Source: Crocinitomicaceae bacterium
GTDB taxonomy: Bacteria > Bacteroidota > Bacteroidia > Flavobacteriales_G > Salibacteraceae
Length of the DNA: 5,663 nt
Assembly (NCBI GenBank): GCA_018623405.1
Contig: JAAZVO010000181.1
Span: 1-5,663 of the forward strand
Direction of reading: 5' to 3'
Shown here: piece after piece, positions 1 through 5,663 of the stretch
Numbering within the stretch: position 1 is the first letter of the stretch
Layout of the letters: every line of letters begins with the position of its first letter
Made by a program: the position numbers and the translations under genes
The notes under the pieces: generated by a model
The model's database searches: none
The model's input: only the letters and a program-made list of their open reading frames with translations
Told to the model about the DNA's origin: nothing

Positions 1-3
1 AAT

Positions 4-11
4 TATATTTA
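4..11 (+). promoter_or_regulatory. Possible Bacteroidota-type -7 promoter element
   Basis: TATATTTA matches seven of the eight positions of the Bacteroidota -7 consensus TAnnTTTG. It lies 19 bases before the ATG at 31, which would leave a leader of only about 10-15 bases. The partner -33 TTG element would fall outside the window, and the region is AT-rich enough for chance matches. The call is therefore tentative. Confidence 0.2.
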
Positions 12-30
12 TAGCTTCTAAAAACTGCTT

Positions 31-1809
31 ATGGAACTTAAAGACGTATCCCGCCTGTTTGATGTATTATATTATCAAAAAGAAAATTACCCACAAAAAG
101 ATGCCTTAGTAGCCAAAATAAATGGCGAATGGATTCCAACTTCTACAGAAGAATACTTAGAAAAAGCTAATAATACAAGTAAAGGTTTATTGAAACTTGG
201 TATAAAACAAGGCGATAAAATCGCTATGATTTCTAATAATCGCCCCGAGTGGTGTATGATGGATATAGGTATAGCCCAAATAGGAGCCATTAATGTTCCA
301 ATTTATCCAACAATTTCTGAGGCAGATTACAAGTATATTTTTAACCATGCTGAGGTAAAGTTATGTTTCGTTTCAGATGAAGAACTGCTACAAAAGGTAA
401 CTCACATAAAAAATGAAGTACCTACCCTTGAAGGGGTTTACACTTTTAATGAAATTAAAGGTGCACAACATTGGAGTGAAGTTACAGAGCTTGGAAAATC
501 AGGCAACCAAGAAGATGTTGAAAAACTAAAGAGTGAAGTTAAAGCAGAAGATTTAGCAACAATAATATATACTTCGGGAACTACAGGTGTTCCTAAAGGT
601 GTAATGCTATCACACCAAAATATTGTGGTTAACTCTTTATCTTCTATGGAAAGATTACCGGTTGATTCTACTGCTAAATCATTAAGCTTTTTACCTGTTT
701 GCCATATTTATGAAAGAATGTTGCTCTATTTATATATGGTAACAGGAGTTTCAATCTACTTTGCTGAAAGCATGGAAACTATTGGCGATAACCTTCGTGA
801 AGTTAAGCCACAAGTTTTTTCTGCAGTACCACGTTTGCTAGAAAAAGTGTACGATAAAATTGTGGCCAAAGGCAGCGATCTTACCGGCATTAAAAAAACA
901 CTTTTCTTTTGGGCACTAGAATTAGGGCAAAAGTTTGAACCCTATGGCGCAAATGGAGGATGGTACGAGTTTCAACTAAAAATTGCTAGGAAATTGATTT
1001 TTTCAAAATGGAAAGAAGCACTTGGTGGCGAAGTTTTAGCCGTAGCTTCAGGAAGTGCAGCCTTGCAACCTCGTTTAGCTAGAGTTTTCTTAGCGGCAGG
1101 AATTCCTGTGATGGAGGGTTATGGTTTAACTGAAACCTCACCCGTAATTTCAGTTAACGAAGATCTTAATAGAGGAACTATGATTGGCACCGTTGGTAGA
1201 ATAATTAGCAACGTTGAGGTAAAAATTGCCGATGATGGAGAAATTTTAACCAAAGGGCCTTGCGTAATGATGGGATATTACAAAAATCAAGAATTAACTG
1301 ATCAAGTTATTGATAAAGATGGGTATTTCCATACCGGTGACATCGGGAAATTTGTTGGACCTAAAAACGATTTCTTAAAAATTACAGACAGAAAAAAAGA
1401 GATTTTTAAAACTTCAGGAGGAAAATACATTGCCCCTCAAATAATGGAGAATAAATTCAAAGAATCTCGATTTATCGAACAAATAATGGTTGTTGGTGAA
1501 GGGAAAAAGCATCCTGCAGCTTTAATTGTTCCTGCTTTCGAGTTTCTGCAAGATTGGTGCAAAATAAAAGGGTACCAATGCGGAAGTAACCAAGAAATGA
1601 TTGAAAATGAAAAGGTAATTTCAAGAATTCAGCAAGAAGTAGATGAGTACAATAAAGCTTTTGGAAGTTGGGAGCAGATTAAGAAGTTTGAGTTAATAGA
1701 CCACGTTTGGGGAATCGATACAGGTGAGCTTACTCCAACTCTTAAGCTAAAAAGGAAAGCAATTCTTGCAAAATACGAACACCTAATGACAAAAATTTAC
1801 GGAGAATAA
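31..1809 (+). CDS. Long-chain fatty acid--CoA ligase (acyl-CoA synthetase, AMP-binding superfamily)
   Basis: Activates long-chain fatty acids to acyl-CoA in two steps (acyl-adenylate, then thioester), feeding beta-oxidation or lipid synthesis. It should be cytosolic or membrane-associated, as no signal peptide or transmembrane segment is seen. The 592-residue protein carries the family motifs in order: LPVCHIYER at 221-229, the ATP-binding loop YTSGTTGVPKG at 180-190, YGLTE at 364-368, HTGD at 434-437 with the ribose-binding Asp437, the hinge DRKKEIFK at 453-460, and a C-terminal TPTLKLKR at 568-575. By alignment with the TxSGKIxR motif of relatives, Lys572 is the likely adenylation lysine. 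The length and the TPTLKLKR ending fit the eukaryotic-like FAA1/ACSL branch rather than E. coli FadD, so no symbol is given. The ATG at 31 is supported by an in-frame TAA at 19-21. No Shine-Dalgarno sequence precedes it. Chain-length preference cannot be read from sequence. Confidence 0.95.
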   Translation: MELKDVSRLFDVLYYQKENYPQKDALVAKINGEWIPTSTEEYLEKANNTSKGLLKLGIKQGDKIAMISNNRPEWCMMDIGIAQIGAINVPIYPTISEADYKYIFNHAEVKLCFVSDEELLQKVTHIKNEVPTLEGVYTFNEIKGAQHWSEVTELGKSGNQEDVEKLKSEVKAEDLATIIYTSGTTGVPKGVMLSHQNIVVNSLSSMERLPVDSTAKSLSFLPVCHIYERMLLYLYMVTGVSIYFAESMETIGDNLREVKPQVFSAVPRLLEKVYDKIVAKGSDLTGIKKTLFFWALELGQKFEPYGANGGWYEFQLKIARKLIFSKWKEALGGEVLAVASGSAALQPRLARVFLAAGIPVMEGYGLTETSPVISVNEDLNRGTMIGTVGRIISNVEVKIADDGEILTKGPCVMMGYYKNQELTDQVIDKDGYFHTGDIGKFVGPKNDFLKITDRKKEIFKTSGGKYIAPQIMENKFKESRFIEQIMVVGEGKKHPAALIVPAFEFLQDWCKIKGYQCGSNQEMIENEKVISRIQQEVDEYNKAFGSWEQIKKFELIDHVWGIDTGELTPTLKLKRKAILAKYEHLMTKIYGE

Positions 1810-1835
1810 ACCCTTTTCTCCTACCGTATTGTAAA

Positions 1836-4781
1836 TTGAATTTGTTTAATTTGTTTAAAGTGAAGAAAATTATTTGCTTGGTTGCACTTGTGCTTCCATT
1901 AATATCATTTGGATATTTCCAACAAAAGGTAAATTATAAAATTGATGTTAGGCTAGATGATGAAGGACATTTTCTGCATGCTAACATCGAAATTGAATAT
2001 CATAACAGGTCGCAGCAACATTTAGAATTTATCTGGATGCACTTATGGCCAAATGCTTATAAAAACACTTCCACAGCTTTATCAAAGCAATTAACTGAAG
2101 ATGGATCAACAAAATTTTACTTTTCTGAAGATAAAGACCGAGGGTATATAGACTCTCTAAACTTTATGGTAAATGGCAATGATGTAAAGTGGGAATTCCA
2201 TCCTGAACATATAGATATTGCAAAGGTTTTTTTGCCCGAAAAATTAAAGCCCGGAGGTAAAATCACCATTTCGACTCCTTTTAGAGTAAAAATTCCTTTG
2301 GGCAAATTTTCAAGGCTTGGACATATTGGTCAGCAATACCAAATTACACAGTGGTATCCTAAACCTGCAGTTTATGATTTAGAGGGATGGCATGAAATGC
2401 CCTACCTCAATCAAGGTGAGTTTTTTTCTGAGTTTGGGAGTTTCGAAGTTAAAATTACTTTACCAGAAAACTATGTAGTTGGTGCCACGGGAGACTTACA
2501 AGAAGCTTCAGAAATCGCTTGGTTAGACTCATTATCTAGAAGAACAAAAAAAATCAGAGAATATGAAGATGACAATTCATTCCCTGAATCTTCCAAAATC
2601 TTTAAAACCATAACCTTTAAACAAAACAAAGTGCATGATTTTGCATGGTTTGCCGATAAAAGATATCACGTAAAAAAAGGAGAAGTAGCCCTACCCTATT
2701 CAAAAAGAACGGTAACTACATGGATAATGTACACCAATAGGTATGCAGATTTATGGAAAGGTGCAATTGAATATGTAAACGATGCAATTTATTACTACTC
2801 AAAATGGAATGGAGAATACCCCTACAACCATTGCACCGCAGTTGATGGAGCTTTAAGTGCAGGTGGAGGAATGGAGTATCCGAACATTACTGTTATTGGC
2901 GGAGTAGGTTCAAAAAAATCGCTTGAAAATGTAATTATGCACGAAGTTGGGCACAATTGGTTTTATGGCATTTTAGGCTCTAATGAAAGAACTTACCCTT
3001 GGTTAGATGAAGGGCTAAATACCTACAATGAAATAAGGTACATGAATATGAAATACCCTTCAGATTCTACAGACTCAAAAGCCTTAGAATTTATTGGTTG
3101 GAATAGAAAAGATCATTTCGATCAGAATATGCTGGGTTATTTATTCACCGCAAGGCTCAATACTGATCAACCCATAAATACCTCTTCAACCGATATGCGA
3201 GCCATAAATTATGGTTTCATCACCTATTTTAAAACAGGGGCAATGTTTTATTATTTAAAAGAATTGTATGGTGATGAAAAAATGGACAAAGCCATGAAGT
3301 ATTACTATGATGTTTGGCGCTTTAAACATCCTAAGCCACAAGACCTTCAACAATGTTTAGAGGAGTCTTTGGGTGAAGATCTCGATTGGTTTTTTGATGG
3401 CCTTATAAACTCAAAGGAAAAACTCGATTACAAATTTGTAAAAAGAAAAACCTCTGAAAATGGAACTGAAATTTTGGTAAAAAATAAAAGTAGTATTCCC
3501 GCACCCTTTTACCTTTCAAATTCAGTTGATTCGCCATTAATTAGGGTTGAAGGGTTTACCGGAGAAAAGTGGATCAAGGTTTCTCCTGATAAAACCTATA
3601 AAATCGGAACCAAATATTTACCTGATGCTTATCAAACAAATAATAGAAGCTTTTGGGATAAAAAGTTTGATTTAAAGTTTATTTCACAAGTAGAAGACCC
3701 TGCCAAAAACTCAATTTATTGGTTGCCAGTTTACGGCTGGAATAATTATAATAAAAACATGTTGGGTGTTTCAATTCACAACATAGGAATACCCAATAAA
3801 AAGTTTGAATATGCTTTTACACCAATGCTTAGTTTGGCGGGAAAAAACCAAGCGGGAAATGTTTTAGGATTGGCAGAAGTAAATTATAGAATATTACCTC
3901 AACAGAATTTCAGACAGGTATTATTAAGATCAAGTTACTCAAGTTTTGCTTTACCGGCAGGTGGCTTTTATGATAATGCAGGTTTTTTAAACTGGGAGAA
4001 TAACATTAGTTTTAAAATTGAACCCAAATTACCGAATGCCGGTATTCAATCTGGTTTTAGCTTAAGAGCAAATTATGTTGAAGAAAACTATTATAGCTCT
4101 GATATTCCCGACCAAAGAAATTCAAATTTATTTTTTAGAGGAGATTACTTTCATGTAATAGAAAAGAAGATAAATAAATTATCCTCATTCGGCAATTTCG
4201 AATTCCATGAAGACTTTCTTAAACTAAATGGAAGTATAGAGTTAAAACATCAATACCATAAGAATGGCCTTTTTGAAATTAGGCTTTTTGCAGGAGCCTT
4301 TGTTTTCAATAATTCAAATAACCCAAGGTACAATTGGCGAATGGATGGCAGAAACGGATTACAGGATTATCTATACAATGAAATTTTTCCTGACCGTGGC
4401 GGAAATGGCTCTCTCTTTGCAAATCAGTTTATTGATTCTGAAGGAGCATTTAAAGTACCAACAGCTGTAGGACAATCAAATGAATGGATATCTAGTGCAA
4501 ACATTAAACTAACACTACCAATATCAATACCCGTTGGTGTTTATTCTGATTTAGGAGTTTATCCTAATAATATTTCAAATCAACCCGAATTTTTATACAA
4601 TGCCGGATTGTATTTCCCAAGTGATTTTATTGGTATTTATGTTCCGCTTGTATTCTCAAATGCAATTGAAAATTATTTAAACGTAAACAATATTGGATTT
4701 GCGGAACGCATTAGATTTACGCTAAAACTAAAATCATTAAACCCAATTAAACTAAGGGAAACTATAAACCTAGGAGGTTAA
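1836..4781 (+). CDS. Secreted M1-family zinc metallopeptidase with predicted C-terminal outer-membrane beta-barrel
   Basis: Predicted extracytoplasmic zinc peptidase of the gluzincin (aminopeptidase N/LTA4 hydrolase) clan. Numbered from the TTG at 1836: a signal peptide spans about 1-26 (Lys10-Lys11, hydrophobic 12-23, likely cleavage after Ser-Phe-Gly26). An M1 N-terminal beta domain spans about 30-230. The substrate-binding loop is GGGMEY at 343-348. The zinc site is HEVGH at 369-373 with Glu392 as third ligand, matching the M1 HEXXH-X18-E spacing; Glu370 is the catalytic base. Tyr464 in YFKTG is the likely transition-state tyrosine, and the catalytic domain ends near DWFFDG at 517-522. Residues from about 628 to the end are rich in alternating aromatic/polar strands and look like a beta-barrel. 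The start is uncertain: no ATG is available, and GTG at 1860 gives a cleaner signal peptide beginning Met-Lys-Lys (973 residues). No lipobox is seen. Exact substrate is unknown; the peptidase call is firm, the barrel is inferred. Confidence 0.92.
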   Translation: MNLFNLFKVKKIICLVALVLPLISFGYFQQKVNYKIDVRLDDEGHFLHANIEIEYHNRSQQHLEFIWMHLWPNAYKNTSTALSKQLTEDGSTKFYFSEDKDRGYIDSLNFMVNGNDVKWEFHPEHIDIAKVFLPEKLKPGGKITISTPFRVKIPLGKFSRLGHIGQQYQITQWYPKPAVYDLEGWHEMPYLNQGEFFSEFGSFEVKITLPENYVVGATGDLQEASEIAWLDSLSRRTKKIREYEDDNSFPESSKIFKTITFKQNKVHDFAWFADKRYHVKKGEVALPYSKRTVTTWIMYTNRYADLWKGAIEYVNDAIYYYSKWNGEYPYNHCTAVDGALSAGGGMEYPNITVIGGVGSKKSLENVIMHEVGHNWFYGILGSNERTYPWLDEGLNTYNEIRYMNMKYPSDSTDSKALEFIGWNRKDHFDQNMLGYLFTARLNTDQPINTSSTDMRAINYGFITYFKTGAMFYYLKELYGDEKMDKAMKYYYDVWRFKHPKPQDLQQCLEESLGEDLDWFFDGLINSKEKLDYKFVKRKTSENGTEILVKNKSSIPAPFYLSNSVDSPLIRVEGFTGEKWIKVSPDKTYKIGTKYLPDAYQTNNRSFWDKKFDLKFISQVEDPAKNSIYWLPVYGWNNYNKNMLGVSIHNIGIPNKKFEYAFTPMLSLAGKNQAGNVLGLAEVNYRILPQQNFRQVLLRSSYSSFALPAGGFYDNAGFLNWENNISFKIEPKLPNAGIQSGFSLRANYVEENYYSSDIPDQRNSNLFFRGDYFHVIEKKINKLSSFGNFEFHEDFLKLNGSIELKHQYHKNGLFEIRLFAGAFVFNNSNNPRYNWRMDGRNGLQDYLYNEIFPDRGGNGSLFANQFIDSEGAFKVPTAVGQSNEWISSANIKLTLPISIPVGVYSDLGVYPNNISNQPEFLYNAGLYFPSDFIGIYVPLVFSNAIENYLNVNNIGFAERIRFTLKLKSLNPIKLRETINLGG
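1839..1858 (+). repeat. Short tandem repeat, 9-base unit AATTTGTTT, about 2.2 copies
   Basis: AATTTGTTT occurs twice in direct succession (1839-1847 and 1848-1856), and the next two bases continue the period. It lies between the two candidate starts of the peptidase gene. If TTG 1836 is the start, it encodes the duplicated Asn-Leu-Phe of the N-terminus. If GTG 1860 is the start, it is untranslated leader ending one base before the start codon. Because the unit is 9 bases, gain or loss of a copy would not shift the frame. It may be chance in AT-rich DNA. Confidence 0.6.
4770..4781. other. Tail-to-tail overlap of the peptidase and gap coding regions
   Basis: The last four codons of the peptidase (Leu-Gly-Gly-stop, CTA GGA GGT TAA) are exactly antisense to the last four codons of gap (Leu-Thr-Ser-stop, TTA ACC TCC TAG), in the same codon register. 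Each stop codon is paired with a leucine codon of the other gene. No space remains for a conventional intergenic terminator. Confidence 0.93.
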
Positions 4782-5663
4782 TTTTAAAATCATGTCCTTT
4801 AGTCTGTTACTGTAACCTATTTCATTATCATACCAACCTACAACTTTCACCATTTTTCCAATAACTGAGGTAAGTTCGGCATCAAAAACACATGAATTTG
4901 GGTTGCCAATAATATCTGTTGAAACAATTGGAGTTTCACAATACTCAAGAATACCATGCAAATTATTTTGAGCTGCCTTTTTAAAAACTAAATTAACCTC
5001 CTCAATAGAAGTTTTTGTTTTTATTACGCAAGATAAGTCTGTTAATGAGCCATCCGGAACAGGAACTCTAATTCCGCATCCTCCAATCACATCGCTTAAA
5101 TCTGGAAATATTTTTGTTAAAGCTTTGGCAGCTCCTGTTGTAGTAGGCACTATTGATTGTGTAGCTGCTCTCGCCCTTCTTAAATCTTTGTGGTAGGAAT
5201 CATGCAACTTTTGATCTGTAGTAAATGAGTGAACTGTAGTAATGTAAGCAGATTCAATACCAAAATTTTCGTGTAAAAGCTTTATTAATGGTGCAGCAGA
5301 ATTGGTAGTGCAAGATGCATTTGAAACAATATTATCTGTTTTTGATAAAATTGAATCGTTTATTCCTAAAACAATGGTTTTTAAAGAATCATCAACAGGA
5401 GGTGCCGATACCACCACTTTTTTTACAGTGCCAGAAAGGTGAGCCTTTGCTAAAGCATAAGACCTAAAGTTACCGGTAGCTTCAACAACTACATCTACTT
5501 TAGCCAAGCTCCAATTTATTTTTTGAGGATCCTTTTCTGAAAAAACTAAAACTTCATTTCCATTGATGGCAATTCCCTGTTTGGTTTCAATAACGTTTTT
5601 GTTTAGCGTTCTATGCACAGAGTCATATTTCAACAGGTGAGCAATCGAATAATTATCTGCCAA
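4770..5663 (-). CDS. gap: Glyceraldehyde-3-phosphate dehydrogenase, type I (5' end beyond window)
   Basis: Glycolytic/gluconeogenic enzyme that oxidatively phosphorylates glyceraldehyde-3-phosphate to 1,3-bisphosphoglycerate, a cytosolic homotetramer in this family. The visible 297 residues carry SNASCTTN at 114-121 with catalytic Cys118, TTVHSFTTDQ with base His145, the S-loop phosphate region HKDLRRARAA (158-167), PTTTGAAKA (173-181), RVP with Arg199, and the C-terminal WYDNEIGYS (277-285) whose Asn280 contacts nicotinamide. The frame is open to the right edge. The terminal TTG at 5661-5663 is an internal leucine codon, not a start: LADNYSIAHLLKYDSVH aligns with the family segment beginning near residue 33. 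The Rossmann GxGxxG end, about 32 residues, is therefore missing from the window. The second Cys of the usual CTTNC motif is Ser122, a tolerated change. Its TAG stop lies inside the convergent peptidase gene. Coenzyme choice is uncertain. Erythrose-4-phosphate dehydrogenase is an unlikely alternative. Confidence 0.95.
   Translation of the reverse strand: MADNYSIAHLLKYDSVHRTLNKNVIETKQGIAINGNEVLVFSEKDPQKINWSLAKVDVVVEATGNFRSYALAKAHLSGTVKKVVVSAPPVDDSLKTIVLGINDSILSKTDNIVSNASCTTNSAAPLIKLLHENFGIESAYITTVHSFTTDQKLHDSYHKDLRRARAATQSIVPTTTGAAKALTKIFPDLSDVIGGCGIRVPVPDGSLTDLSCVIKTKTSIEEVNLVFKKAAQNNLHGILEYCETPIVSTDIIGNPNSCVFDAELTSVIGKMVKVVGWYDNEIGYSNRLKDMILKLTS

Noticed and set aside
1810..1835. Terminator or regulatory structure between the ligase and the peptidase.
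   Set aside because: The gap shows no inverted repeat or T-tract after a stem. It is short and unremarkable, compatible with co-transcription.
1837..1844. TGAATTTG as a -7 promoter element for the peptidase gene.
   Set aside because: It matches seven of eight positions of TAnnTTTG, but lacks the conserved A at position two and has no TTG at the right -33 spacing. It lies inside an AT-rich repeat where such matches are expected.
4264..4470. Open frame of 68 codons on the plus strand within the peptidase gene.
   Set aside because: It is out of frame inside a well-supported coding region, has no recognisable domain, and is best explained as a shadow frame. The same applies to the minus-strand frames at 87-290 and 2117-2305.
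4767..4790. Small inverted repeat AACCT-AGG-AGGTT followed by the palindrome ATTTTAAAAT, a possible bidirectional terminator.
   Set aside because: The stem is only five base pairs with a three-base loop and no clean T-tract. It lies wholly or mostly in coding sequence of both genes. It is too weak to call.
4771..4818. Near-perfect Shine-Dalgarno sequence TAGGAGGT at 4771-4778 followed by an ATG at 4792.
   Set aside because: The following frame is only seven codons (MSFSLLL then stop) and is antisense to gap. The motif is explained by the Gly-Gly codons of the peptidase, and Bacteroidota seldom rely on Shine-Dalgarno sites.
5661..5663. TTG at the right edge as the start codon of gap.
   Set aside because: It aligns with an internal leucine near residue 33 of the family, and the essential N-terminal NAD-binding glycine motif would be missing. 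The gene simply continues past the window.

Overview
The window is AT-rich and gene-dense, with three long open frames and almost no intergenic space. No gene start has a Shine-Dalgarno sequence. Together with the protein families seen, this points to a member of the Bacteroidota, probably a Flavobacteriales-like organism. That placement is inferred from protein style and AT-rich, leaderless-looking starts; no rRNA or other marker is present.

Layout: (1) Bases 31-1809, plus strand, hold a complete long-chain acyl-CoA synthetase of the adenylate-forming superfamily. (2) After a gap of 26 or 50 bases, depending on the start, comes a large secreted zinc metallopeptidase of the M1 (gluzincin) type, ending at 4781. 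It has every catalytic residue, and about 350 C-terminal residues that read like an outer-membrane beta-barrel. (3) Running in from the right edge on the minus strand is glyceraldehyde-3-phosphate dehydrogenase. Its stop codon lies inside the peptidase gene, so the two genes overlap tail to tail by 12 bp. The first 32 or so residues of this enzyme lie beyond the window.

The three genes do not form an obvious pathway: fatty-acid activation, extracytoplasmic peptide processing and central glycolysis. The first two may be co-transcribed, since they are close, co-directional and have no visible terminator between them, but nothing ties their functions together. This is mostly an ordinary core-genome region. 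No mobile element, CRISPR array, RNA gene or new defence-like system is visible. The points most worth a second look are the predicted peptidase/beta-barrel architecture, the peptidase's non-ATG start next to a short tandem repeat, the 12-bp convergent overlap, and unusual residues in the coenzyme-selectivity loop of the dehydrogenase.
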